Below are positions 1 through 7,255 of a stretch of DNA of 35,130 nt, piece after piece. The stretch is from a virus: the IMG/VR virus record IMGVR_UViG_3300031578_000179, positions 1-35,130 of that record. The stretch is one strand, 5' to 3'. Position 1 is the stretch's first letter. Each line of letters begins with the position of its first letter. Made by a program: the position numbers and the translations under genes. A model generated the notes under the pieces. The model worked only from the letters and a program-made list of their open reading frames with translations, had not been told where the DNA came from and made no database searches.

Positions 1-109
1 CAATGGCAGTACCATCAGTATGAAGTGTTATAAAATGATATTGTTGTGCAGCAAGAGTTGTTGCACCGCAAACTAAAGTTATATCTAAAGCTCCAACAGC
101 CTGAGACAT
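1..109 (-). CDS. DUF2190-like protein B, N-terminal part (duplicate of the gene at 34735-35112)
   Basis: This is the first 36 codons of the same gene that is complete at 34735-35112, seen a second time because of the terminal repeat. The start codon is at 109, preceded on the minus strand by a GGAAGTGA ribosome binding site. It runs off the left edge of the window. It is not a separate gene and should be counted once. Confidence 0.9.
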   Translation of the reverse strand, partial: MSQAVGALDITLVCGATTLAAQQYHFITLHTDGTAI

Positions 110-127
110 AAAAAATCACTTCCTTTC
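1..127. repeat. 127-bp terminal direct repeat (circle junction), left copy
   Basis: Bases 1-127 are identical to bases 35004-35130. The repeat falls inside the start of a DUF2190 gene and its ribosome binding site, with no sign of a special end structure. An exact 127-base overlap is what a de Bruijn assembler with k=127 leaves when a circular or circularly permuted genome closes, so I read it as an assembly overlap rather than a packaged terminal repeat. The unique genome is then 35,003 bp. Confidence 0.95.
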
Positions 128-138
128 TTTTTAATATT

Positions 139-522
139 TTATGCTGCCTGTGATGCAGGAACATACGTATGGATTAGTAAAACCTCTATGATATCATTTT
201 GAGCAGTAGCTTCTTCTAAACATATTGCTCCAGCAAATTCATCGACACCATCCACGACTTCACCAGCCCCAGTTGTAGTAGAGGTTATCATTATTATTGG
301 AGCAACTGGTTCATTCATCACCAATTTACTCGTTCCTAATACCCTTACTCTGGCAGCCTCTCCACTTTCTGGGGTATTCTGTAAAATCCCGATAGATACT
401 TCATTAGCACCACAAGCAACAGCTTTGCCATCAGCATCAAGTGTAATGAAATGGTATTGAATAGTAGAAAGGTCATCACCGGCAACGATAGTTATATCTA
501 AACATCCAACGGCTTGGGACAT
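139..522 (-). CDS. DUF2190-like capsid decoration protein, copy A
   Basis: A 127-aa protein resembling the DUF2190 family of small virion proteins, which are often predicted to decorate or stabilise the capsid. It is clearly paralogous to the next gene (34735-35112): both begin MSQAVG, share LDIT, QYHFITL, VSIGILQNTP and ARVRVLGTSKLVM, and both end in a short IEVLL or VEVLL strand. It has no membrane segment or signal peptide. It follows the protease/scaffold gene (stop at 559) and uses an ATG with an AGAGGTG site upstream. Position between the protease and the major capsid gene fits a head protein. The family assignment is from recognised sequence; the decoration role is inference. Confidence 0.75.
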   Translation of the reverse strand: MSQAVGCLDITIVAGDDLSTIQYHFITLDADGKAVACGANEVSIGILQNTPESGEAARVRVLGTSKLVMNEPVAPIIMITSTTTGAGEVVDGVDEFAGAICLEEATAQNDIIEVLLIHTYVPASQAA

Positions 523-558
523 TATTTAACACCTCTTTTCTTTCTTTATTTTATTAAA

Positions 559-1137
559 TTATTTTTTCTTCTTTTCTTCGGTAGCATCCAGGACAGCTAA
601 AACAGCTTCTCGATAACTTACGCCCTTATTTTCAGCCATGTATTTCTGGACCTTCTTTTCTTCCGGAATCGATTTATCTTTGCCTTCTTCTTTTTCCTCT
701 TCTCCCTTGCTTAATTCAGCAAAAATGGAGTCAGAGAAATTCGGTTGAAGCTCGATAAATTTTTCCAGTAATTCTCGCTGTGAAAGTTCAGTCTCTTTGT
801 CATCTACCGTAAACTTGATCTTCTTTTCGTCAGAAGTGGACTCTACAAGAGCCATCAAAACTTCTTTCTGTTTAGGTAGAAATCGCATGTCTTTTTCGGA
901 GCAGTGATCATCGATAAAGGTTTTAATTTCAGCTTCTCTTTTTTCCTTAGAGATTTTGCCTAGCTTTTCTTCTGCCTCTTTGGATTTTTTCTCTTCGGCT
1001 TCAAACTTTTCTTTGAATCCTTTGGCTGTTTCCTTCTCTTTATCTATTGTCTCCTTCTCCTTTTCCAGTTTCTCATAATCTTCCACTGCGACAAATTTCT
1101 TTCCCTCTACTTCAGTGACCTTGATTCCGTTTGGCAT
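559..1137 (-). CDS. Nested scaffold protein from an internal start
   Basis: An in-frame ATG at 1137 (Met265 of the long protein) has a near-consensus GAAAGGAGA site 9 nt upstream (1147-1150 is the GGAG core on the minus strand). Translation from here gives a 192-aa acidic/basic coiled-coil protein without the protease domain. Nested scaffold genes inside the protease gene are known in phage Mu (I/Z) and lambda (C/Nu3). The site and frame are seen directly; expression is inferred. Confidence 0.7.
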   Translation of the reverse strand: MPNGIKVTEVEGKKFVAVEDYEKLEKEKETIDKEKETAKGFKEKFEAEEKKSKEAEEKLGKISKEKREAEIKTFIDDHCSEKDMRFLPKQKEVLMALVESTSDEKKIKFTVDDKETELSQRELLEKFIELQPNFSDSIFAELSKGEEEKEEGKDKSIPEEKKVQKYMAENKGVSYREAVLAVLDATEEKKKK

Positions 1138-1929
1138 GATATAAGTCTCCTTTCTTTTTTTATCGACCTTTTTAGTCGTTTTCTTTTCTTCCTTCTCGTA
1201 TATAATTAAATTGGCACTCTCATCAGCATCGTATAGGGCAGCAATGTCCTTTAAATTGGTTACCGCCGGTAGATCAGCCCCCAAAAAGGCTATGGCCGAG
1301 AGGACCTTTTTATATACTTTTTTGGTGCTGGGCTCGGCATAATTGGTTAAGATCTCACTGGATATCCTCTTATAAGCCCCATTCTTGATTAATTGATATA
1401 AGACTTTAGGCACTTCCTTTATGTCCACTAAAATTTTATCCCCTGCTCTTTTTAATCTGGTGATCCAGCCACCAGCGGGATATCCTGTCCTTTGTAATAA
1501 CGCCTGTTTATTATCATGGCCTAATTTTACCTTGGGCTTTAACTTATCGATTATTTCATTAGTGCCACTTACAATATTGTCAAGATCCTCACCGGTTATT
1601 TTATTACCTTTCCATACCCCAACACCAAATACCTCAACATCTCTTAACTCATAGGTCTGGGAATAAGCTTCCAATATTGCTAGTTCCATTGTAGTTAAGT
1701 TTCCCTGCTCTTCGGTTTTAACCCAGTTACCCTCTTTATCTTTTTTCCAACCTGCTTTTTTGAGGGCTGCCCAGGCTGTAGCATTGGCTAAACCTTCTCT
1801 TTCCGGCCTATCTTTGTACTGCTCGAAGGCATTATTGTAAATATCGATCCAGGTTTTCTGGGCTTCAGCCGGTAGACCTTTTATCCCTTCCGGGATATTA
1901 TCCGGATAACGATAGGGCATATAACTCAT
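559..1929 (-). CDS. ChaB domain-prohead protease-scaffold polyprotein (Mu gpI-like)
   Basis: A 456-aa protein with three parts. Residues 10-70 match the ChaB fold (IPEGIKGLPAEAQ, then WAALKKAGWKK). Residues 90-235 resemble the Mu gpI-type head maturation protease, with the candidate catalytic His in LGHD (His138) and a Ser in RISSEI (Ser190/191). Residues 265-456 are a highly charged Lys/Glu coiled coil typical of scaffolds. The start overlaps the portal stop by 32 bp, so the two are probably translationally coupled. A strong internal start at Met265 would make the scaffold part alone. The protease cleaves scaffold and head proteins during capsid maturation in known relatives. ChaB fused to the protease is less usual; its role here is unknown. 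Confidence 0.8.
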   Translation of the reverse strand: MSYMPYRYPDNIPEGIKGLPAEAQKTWIDIYNNAFEQYKDRPEREGLANATAWAALKKAGWKKDKEGNWVKTEEQGNLTTMELAILEAYSQTYELRDVEVFGVGVWKGNKITGEDLDNIVSGTNEIIDKLKPKVKLGHDNKQALLQRTGYPAGGWITRLKRAGDKILVDIKEVPKVLYQLIKNGAYKRISSEILTNYAEPSTKKVYKKVLSAIAFLGADLPAVTNLKDIAALYDADESANLIIYEKEEKKTTKKVDKKRKETYIMPNGIKVTEVEGKKFVAVEDYEKLEKEKETIDKEKETAKGFKEKFEAEEKKSKEAEEKLGKISKEKREAEIKTFIDDHCSEKDMRFLPKQKEVLMALVESTSDEKKIKFTVDDKETELSQRELLEKFIELQPNFSDSIFAELSKGEEEKEEGKDKSIPEEKKVQKYMAENKGVSYREAVLAVLDATEEKKKK

Positions 1930-4075
1930 CTCCTTCCATATTTATAAAATTTTTACCTTTCATTGGTAAAGCTCTAGCCTTTAATTCTGGTTTGATCGGT
2001 TCAAACTTTTCGTATATAGTCACTGGCACCAGGGTTGACCTACAATCGAAATGTAAAGGTGGGGTAAATCTAGCTAAATCTGGATCGCCCTGTTCAAATA
2101 CTTGGCCATCAAGTGCCTCGCAAACTTCGGTGGTCCTCTCGTCAATTATTGCCGAAAACATTACCCCGGCTATCATTTCTTTTACATCTTTATCTTCCAT
2201 CATATCCAGTCGACCCTGATTATAAGAATCTGAAAAATTAGTTCGTACTATTGTTTCTAAATGGTGAGGGGTCAATAATTTCCCTTCTCTGGTTTCCACT
2301 CCCGGAGTTCCTATAAATTTTTTAAAAAACTGATCCAGCAAGAACATAATTTCTGGGGTAGTCGAACCATTCTTCATCCCGGTATATAATATTCCTTTGG
2401 CATCTTTTAAAATGGCATCCCTTGTTATCCCAGCGATCCAAAAAGATTTATTTTTTAGATATTGCATTGCCTTTTCTGCAGGCAACCCCACAAATCTTTT
2501 AATTTTTAATTCACTCTCTACCTCACTCATACCATATCTAAATAACTCCTGTAACCAATTCTTAATACAATCCCTAAATTCGCCCACATAAGATAACTGT
2601 AATTTCTCCACTTCCCGGGCATTCTGGGATTCCATAATCTTGGCTTTGGTTATTGATTTTTTAAGTGCCTCTTTTTGTCTAATTAAAATCTCTCCAAGTT
2701 CTTCTTTAGCCTTTACTTCAAAGTTATCTAAATTTTTTACTATCCTGGTAAAGTTACATTTTTTTTCGTATTGATTAGTTTGCCTTTTTAGCCTTGCTTG
2801 ATATTCTTCTGCAAAGCCCCCGCCTTTGGGTTTGGGTTCAGGTAAAATTATCCCTTCTTCTTTGGCCGGGATCTTCAGGAATCCCCGGACCCATTCCTCT
2901 TCTGGATTGATCAACCCTGCGTCAACCAACATCTTGGCAATTTCAGCTTTTGCCTTCTGATCATCTTTAATCAGGGATTCAAATTTAAAGTAGGGATATT
3001 TGGGTTGAGAGAAATTAAAATCTATCAACCGTTTTATGATCTGTTCCCGGATTATAGTATCTTCGGTTTCTGTACCTAAATAATCAAGAATATAAATAAA
3101 AATATCAAAGTGAGTTTTAGATAAAGCCCAGGAGCCCTTTTCCCCGGTGTCCATTAGAAGGGTCCCCACCAGCAGGGCCCGGGCAATCATTGCATTATTA
3201 GTGTCAAAAGCTGACTTATAACCTGCATCTCCTCTTCTGGTAGCTTCCAAAAGTTCAGCCTCCAAACCCTTTGGCATAACCATCGCGGTATTGGTCTGAA
3301 TGTTCTTCAATATTTCCAAATACTCATCCTGTTTATCCTTGGGGGTACCGGCTTCATAGCGACCTATGACGGTGGGTTGGCCAAACTTTTCTAAAAAGAC
3401 ATTCCAGAATCTTTGTACAATGTCATTAGAGAAATAATACCGGTAGACAGCCCTAAAATCGGATTCGCCATATAAGCTGTCTGCATCGTCATCATTGGGA
3501 TTATAGGCAAAGAGAATAAATTTATTGACCGGTAAAGGTCTGTTGCCTGATTCAATCAAGCCTTTTTCTTCAACATTGCCATGCTCGTCACATTTAAACA
3601 TATAATTTACAGCTTTCCGGACTTTGATATTGTCAATCCCGATCATCCCCTTAAATTCTCCATCGGGAAGGATCTTATAATTCATTTCAGCCACCGAATA
3701 ACCATCTCTCATGGCATTCCAAATTTTAAGCAGGGTATTATTTATATTCCCCTTCATCTCAGAAAAGCAATGCTCTATAAATTCAGCCTGTTTTACTGCA
3801 TCCTGATCATCCTCATCTTCCGCCCTGATACTCCAGGGAGTAGATAACCGGGCATGTTTCTTTAACATAAAGATAGCTTTAACCTGGCCATCCCGCCTTT
3901 GCATGGTCCGGTAAATTTCTAACCCTTTTTTCTCCACCAGGTCATCAGGATTATAGATAGGAAGATTACCAATACCCCAGATATCAGTACCCGATTTGGA
4001 CATTTCGCCCATGTCCGGTTTAACCAATTTCTTTATAGTCTCTTTGGTATTTTGATATATCTCTTTTATGTCCAT
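1898..4075 (-). CDS. Portal protein (DUF935, Mu gp29-like) fused to MuF head morphogenesis domain
   Basis: A 725-aa protein. The N-terminal 430 residues resemble the Mu gp29/DUF935 portal, the dodecameric ring through which DNA enters the capsid. The C-terminal part (about residues 605-705) has the MuF signature: an RTNFSDSYNQGRL helix, then IIDERTTEVCEALDGQVF and PPLHFDCRSTLVPV with the conserved Cys and His residues. In Mu these are two genes (29 and 30), so this is a fusion, and it explains the length compared with a roughly 500-aa portal. The start has an AAAGGGG site. It follows a terminator-like leader and its own promoter. MuF domains act in head assembly and some are injected with DNA; which applies here is unknown. 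Confidence 0.88.
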   Translation of the reverse strand: MDIKEIYQNTKETIKKLVKPDMGEMSKSGTDIWGIGNLPIYNPDDLVEKKGLEIYRTMQRRDGQVKAIFMLKKHARLSTPWSIRAEDEDDQDAVKQAEFIEHCFSEMKGNINNTLLKIWNAMRDGYSVAEMNYKILPDGEFKGMIGIDNIKVRKAVNYMFKCDEHGNVEEKGLIESGNRPLPVNKFILFAYNPNDDDADSLYGESDFRAVYRYYFSNDIVQRFWNVFLEKFGQPTVIGRYEAGTPKDKQDEYLEILKNIQTNTAMVMPKGLEAELLEATRRGDAGYKSAFDTNNAMIARALLVGTLLMDTGEKGSWALSKTHFDIFIYILDYLGTETEDTIIREQIIKRLIDFNFSQPKYPYFKFESLIKDDQKAKAEIAKMLVDAGLINPEEEWVRGFLKIPAKEEGIILPEPKPKGGGFAEEYQARLKRQTNQYEKKCNFTRIVKNLDNFEVKAKEELGEILIRQKEALKKSITKAKIMESQNAREVEKLQLSYVGEFRDCIKNWLQELFRYGMSEVESELKIKRFVGLPAEKAMQYLKNKSFWIAGITRDAILKDAKGILYTGMKNGSTTPEIMFLLDQFFKKFIGTPGVETREGKLLTPHHLETIVRTNFSDSYNQGRLDMMEDKDVKEMIAGVMFSAIIDERTTEVCEALDGQVFEQGDPDLARFTPPLHFDCRSTLVPVTIYEKFEPIKPELKARALPMKGKNFINMEGDELYALSLSG

Positions 4076-4093
4076 AAATCCCCTTTAGAAATA

Positions 4094-4146
4094 AAAAAAG
4101 AGAACCAGTCAAAGAATGCTTTCGGCATTCTCAAACCTGGCTCTCT
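4094..4146 (-). terminator. Intrinsic terminator or attenuator upstream of the portal gene
   Basis: On the minus strand an outer stem (4137-4145 with 4100-4108, one mismatch) encloses a perfect inner hairpin (4125-4130 with 4114-4119, 5-nt loop) and is followed by seven U (4093-4099). It sits inside the leader between the promoter at 4208-4236 and the portal start at 4075, so it can act as an attenuator. A competing pairing is described in the findings. Confidence 0.7.
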
Positions 4147-4207
4147 ATAGTTAATCAAATTATTAAGTATATCCCGGGGCTCACTTTGAGAATATTTATT
4201 TTTTTTC

Positions 4208-4236
4208 AGAATAACATAAAATTATTTAGTAGTCAA
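4208..4236 (-). promoter_or_regulatory. Sigma-70-like promoter upstream of the portal leader
   Basis: On the minus strand: TTGACT (4231-4236), 17-bp spacer, TATTCT (4208-4213), with a TG one base before the -10 (extended -10). Transcription would start near 4201 and give a leader of about 125 nt before the portal gene. It lies in the only sizeable gap of the head-gene block. Confidence 0.6.
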
Positions 4237-4274
4237 ATATTTTACTTTACATAAATAAAATTATAATACCCTTA

Positions 4275-5801
4275 TCACCAATCCTGCTCGGCACTTGGTC
4301 GTTCCCCGGCACTCTTTCCTTCTATTATAAACTCCGACTCTTCCGGAGCAGTCACCGCTCCATAGACCGCCATAGCCAAAGCAATGGCCAGGTCGATTTT
4401 TTTTGTTCCTGATTTTTTGACGATTCTCCAACCCCGGGAAGAATAAACCACCTTACAATTAATCAGGGATAGCCTGAATTCTTCTGATTCATAGAAGATT
4501 ATCCCCTGGCTTTTAATCAGATTAAAAAGGCATTGACTAAAGGCTATGCAATTCCCCTGAGTTTGAGGCAATTCCACCATATTAATCTTTTCTTTTTTTA
4601 GGTCCTGACTTAATTGAATAGCCTGGTAAGGGTCAAAATACAAACTTTGAATATCATAAATTTTAGATAATTCGATCAAGTATCTTTTAACATCATCAAA
4701 TTGTAATTCCAATTCTTCGGTTTCCAGGGGAATATAAACTTTATGTTCCACCGAAAAAATTTTATTACCAACTTTCCCTACTCCACAAATAGCGGTATAA
4801 TCGTTTCTATATCCCACATCAAGCCCTAACCATATAGGGATTTTTATCTTCGGTCTTCTGACCAGCTTATAATCGATACAAGCCCTAAATTCCTCATCAG
4901 TTATGAAAGAATCTTCTTCGCTTACCCAAAGATTTTTATGCAACCGCTTAAATAGATTGGGTCTCATTCCCGGTTTATGCTCTTGGCTATCTAAATATTT
5001 TTGAGTTACAAAACTGCTCGGGTTTGCCTCTTCTCCTTGCTTGATATAGAAATAACTTTCCGGGGTATTACCTTTTTTTGATTCTTTAACTAAATCCCAC
5101 AAGATCCCTTCTTCTGATCTTCCAGCAGTAGAAGTTACCAGGATAAGAGGATATTTGTATACCGGGGATAATTGCAGTTCCTCAAAAAAGAATCTTAACG
5201 AATCCGTATCAAAAGAGGCCAGCTCGTCAATACAAATTAAGAGGCAATTAAGACCAGCGCTTGACCGGTAAGACGAACTTAAACATCTTAAAATCGTTCC
5301 AGTTTTAATATTCTCGATATAATCGGCATAGATTCGGCACTTTTCATTAAGCTTCGGATTCTTTCTAATCATAGAAATAATTTTCCGATAAGTGATAAAG
5401 CTGGATTGGTCCTTGCTATTAGAGCAAATATAAATTTCCCCAGGCTCTTGGGTGACCAAAAACCAACTTAAAACTATTGCCGAAAAGGTAGATTTACCAT
5501 TTTTTTTAGCCAGGGATACGAGGATCAATCGAGGCCTGTTTTTATAAAAGCAGTCTGTAAAAACCTCTCGCTCCCAGTTCTCGAGTTTAGTTAATTCTCC
5601 TTTTCCTTCCGGTAGATAAATCTCTTTTTCTGCAAACTGGATTATATCTTCTTTATATTTCAGGATAGAAAAGCCCTCACTTTTACCAGTCTTTAATTTT
5701 TCCGGCCATCTTTGTTTACGTCCTTCAGCTTGCTTTTTTTTCGCTTTTTGAGTTTTAACTCGATAGCTTTCTTTCAATCTCTTTTTTACATTTTTAGCCA
5801 T
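4275..5801 (-). CDS. terL: Terminase large subunit (Terminase_1 type)
   Basis: A 508-aa DNA packaging motor. The ATPase half has Walker A SLAKKNGKST (residues 96-105) and Walker B LLICIDE (187-193). The nuclease half has the RNase H-like acidic residues Asp328 (LGLDVG), Asp390 (YFDPY) and Asp470 (KKIDLAIALAMA). The order and length fit the Terminase_1 family, normally paired with HK97-type portals, whereas the portal here is Mu-like, so the module is mosaic. The N-terminal 40 residues are strongly basic and might bind DNA. The start has an AGGGGAT site that lies inside the end of a small upstream ORF. No small terminase subunit is recognisable. Confidence 0.93.
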   Translation of the reverse strand: MAKNVKKRLKESYRVKTQKAKKKQAEGRKQRWPEKLKTGKSEGFSILKYKEDIIQFAEKEIYLPEGKGELTKLENWEREVFTDCFYKNRPRLILVSLAKKNGKSTFSAIVLSWFLVTQEPGEIYICSNSKDQSSFITYRKIISMIRKNPKLNEKCRIYADYIENIKTGTILRCLSSSYRSSAGLNCLLICIDELASFDTDSLRFFFEELQLSPVYKYPLILVTSTAGRSEEGILWDLVKESKKGNTPESYFYIKQGEEANPSSFVTQKYLDSQEHKPGMRPNLFKRLHKNLWVSEEDSFITDEEFRACIDYKLVRRPKIKIPIWLGLDVGYRNDYTAICGVGKVGNKIFSVEHKVYIPLETEELELQFDDVKRYLIELSKIYDIQSLYFDPYQAIQLSQDLKKEKINMVELPQTQGNCIAFSQCLFNLIKSQGIIFYESEEFRLSLINCKVVYSSRGWRIVKKSGTKKIDLAIALAMAVYGAVTAPEESEFIIEGKSAGERPSAEQDW

Positions 5802-5807
5802 ATTAAA

Positions 5808-5981
5808 TTATCCCCTTATCATTTGTTCAAAATATTGGACCTGGTCAAAGCACCGAACGAAGGCCAGATCCGGCCTGAAAGATAGATCATAGGCAATGAT
5901 ACTATATATCGTCTTATCGCCAAAGAAAGAACTAAAATTTTGCGTTTTAAAGCCCCTGTTTTTTTGAATAGGTATAATCAT
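5808..5981 (-). CDS. Hypothetical protein, 57 aa, immediately upstream of terL
   Basis: An open frame from ATG at 5981 to TAA at 5808, ending 6 bp before the terminase start. The product has no recognised domain; it is mixed alpha/beta in composition (MIIPIQKNRGF, then FVRCFDQVQYFEQMIRG). No good Shine-Dalgarno site is visible. It fills what would otherwise be a 235-bp gap in a densely coding operon, which is the main support for it. It might be a truncated or very short terminase partner, but nothing in the sequence shows that. Confidence 0.45.
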   Translation of the reverse strand: MIIPIQKNRGFKTQNFSSFFGDKTIYSIIAYDLSFRPDLAFVRCFDQVQYFEQMIRG

Positions 5982-6036
5982 AAGCGTATATTCGCTAATA
6001 TCGTTAAAAACTTATCCCTTTTAGTCCTGGCCGATC

Positions 6037-6252
6037 TCAAAGATTTTTGGTAAATGTGGTTTTACAAAGAGATCCTTTCTTGACCCCTGCCTTTTTGCAC
6101 ATCTCTTTAAATTCTTTCTTACTGAGATTCCCCTTAGTTAATTTCTTTTTACGTTTCCGGTTATATAATTTTAACCGGTCCGATTTCAACTTATGCTTAT
6201 TGCACCACTCTAAAGCACGATCCAACCGGTCATTATCCTCATTGTTTAACAC
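6037..6252 (-). CDS. Hypothetical small basic protein, 71 aa
   Basis: Starts at a GTG (6252) with an AGGAGTG site 9 nt upstream. The protein is very rich in Lys and Arg (LYNRKRKKKLTKG) and has three Cys residues that do not form a recognisable zinc motif. It lies second in the late unit, ahead of terL. Its position and charge would fit a DNA-binding packaging partner such as a small terminase, but it is shorter than usual and no family motif is visible, so function is unassigned. Confidence 0.55.
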   Translation of the reverse strand: MLNNEDNDRLDRALEWCNKHKLKSDRLKLYNRKRKKKLTKGNLSKKEFKEMCKKAGVKKGSLCKTTFTKNL

Positions 6253-6350
6253 AGATTTATCACTCCTTTTTATTGATAAAATGTATTAGAGACCTTTTGT
6301 TTATAAGGGTTTTAATAACGTCTTATAAGATACCTTATGTATAGTAACCT

Positions 6351-6584
6351 TTATTTCTTATTATTAAAAATATACCAAAATGATATCTTCTTCCATCTTT
6401 CTCCTATGGCACTAATATTTTTTGTTCTTATCCCGCTTTCTTTTCTGATTTCTTCGCTGACTATTCTAACATCATCAATAGAAATACTACCATTTATCAT
6501 CGCCTCTGCAATAGTTTCTAATAATTTCATAGTATCATCTATTCCACCATAAATAATATTTCCCGAGATATCTTTTAATTCCAT
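6351..6584 (-). CDS. Hypothetical protein, 77 aa, first gene after the late promoter
   Basis: Begins MELKDISG at 6584 with a GGGGAT ribosome binding site. Residues 10-55 are predicted helical (DDTMKLLETIAEAMINGS, then DDVRIVSEEIRKESG). No recognised family. It is the first gene downstream of the promoter at 6617-6645 and is followed by a 98-bp gap before the next gene. Possible roles are packaging or late regulation; neither can be shown. Confidence 0.5.
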   Translation of the reverse strand: MELKDISGNIIYGGIDDTMKLLETIAEAMINGSISIDDVRIVSEEIRKESGIRTKNISAIGERWKKISFWYIFNNKK

Positions 6585-6616
6585 CTCATTGATCCCCTTT
6601 CATTATAAAAATAATA

Positions 6617-6645
6617 TTTATATTCTAACCCTCTTTTTTTCTCAA
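6617..6645 (-). promoter_or_regulatory. Sigma-70-like promoter for the late (packaging/head/tail) unit
   Basis: On the minus strand: TTGAGA (6640-6645), 17-bp spacer, TATAAA (6617-6622). It lies 33 bp upstream of the first gene of a long run of same-strand genes through packaging, head, tail and lysis. Confidence 0.55.
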
Positions 6646-6949
6646 AAAATGTAGTTAAGGCTTTTTTAGCATCATGTTGAATCCCATACAAAACGAAAGG
6701 CTAACTCTCTTTTTTTTTAATTTTTTAGCGAAAGTTATTTTATTTTTAGCTTATTTTCGAGCATTAGAAATAAAACCTGTTTTATGGTCTTGAAACGCCT
6801 ATATATAAAGGGTTTCAGCGACCCCTAAAACCCGCTTAAATTATTTTTAGCCCATTTAAGAGGTTTGGCCAATGCTCTTTTTTTTCTAAAAAATAAAAAT
6901 TCATTTTTTTTATTTTGAATTTTTTTCTTTTTTTTTCACAATTTTTACT

Positions 6950-7190
6950 TTTGAAATTTTTCAATTTTACTTTTTATTTTTTGCCGAAAAATTTTGTTTG
7001 TGATTTCAAAAAATTCTATTTGTTTTTTCGTTAAAATTTTAATTTCATTTTTTTGAAAAATTCTGTTTTCCATTTTGCGAAAAAAAAGTTTTAATAATTT
7101 TGAAAATTTCTATTTTGTTTTTCTTTAAAAAAATCTTTTCATAATTTTAAAATTTTCTATTTGTTTTTTTGCTTAAATTTTATTTTTAGA
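6950..7190. repeat. Degenerate tandem repeat, period about 46-55 bp, five units
   Basis: Five related units begin near 6950, 7004, 7051, 7097 and 7144. Each has a core like TTTGAAAATTTCTATTTTG followed by a T run and then an AAATTTTAAT-like stretch. The last three units are spaced 46-47 bp. The copies are imperfect and extremely AT-rich, so low complexity inflates the similarity, but the recurring TTCT(A/G)TTT core at constant spacing argues for real repeats. Confidence 0.5.
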
Positions 7191-7255
7191 ATTTATAAAA
7201 AATGTCCTCATTTACGGTAACACAAAATCCACAAATAGTAACACTAAAGCCTTCC

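Larger units (their letters stand above)
6600..7200. other. AT-rich non-coding region
   Basis: About 600 bp with no credible gene on either strand, between the recombinase stop (7256) and the late promoter. It holds the late promoter, short hairpins (for example CTTAAAT at 6833-6839 with ATTTAAG at about 6854-6860), and a degenerate tandem repeat at 6950-7190. Long T runs on the plus strand dominate. It could act as a terminator zone, a matrix for DNA bending, or part of an attachment or origin region. Confidence 0.7.

Noticed and set aside
1-127. Physical direct terminal repeat used in packaging
   Set aside because: The length equals a common assembler k-mer and lies inside a gene start without any end signature; coverage data would be needed to argue otherwise.
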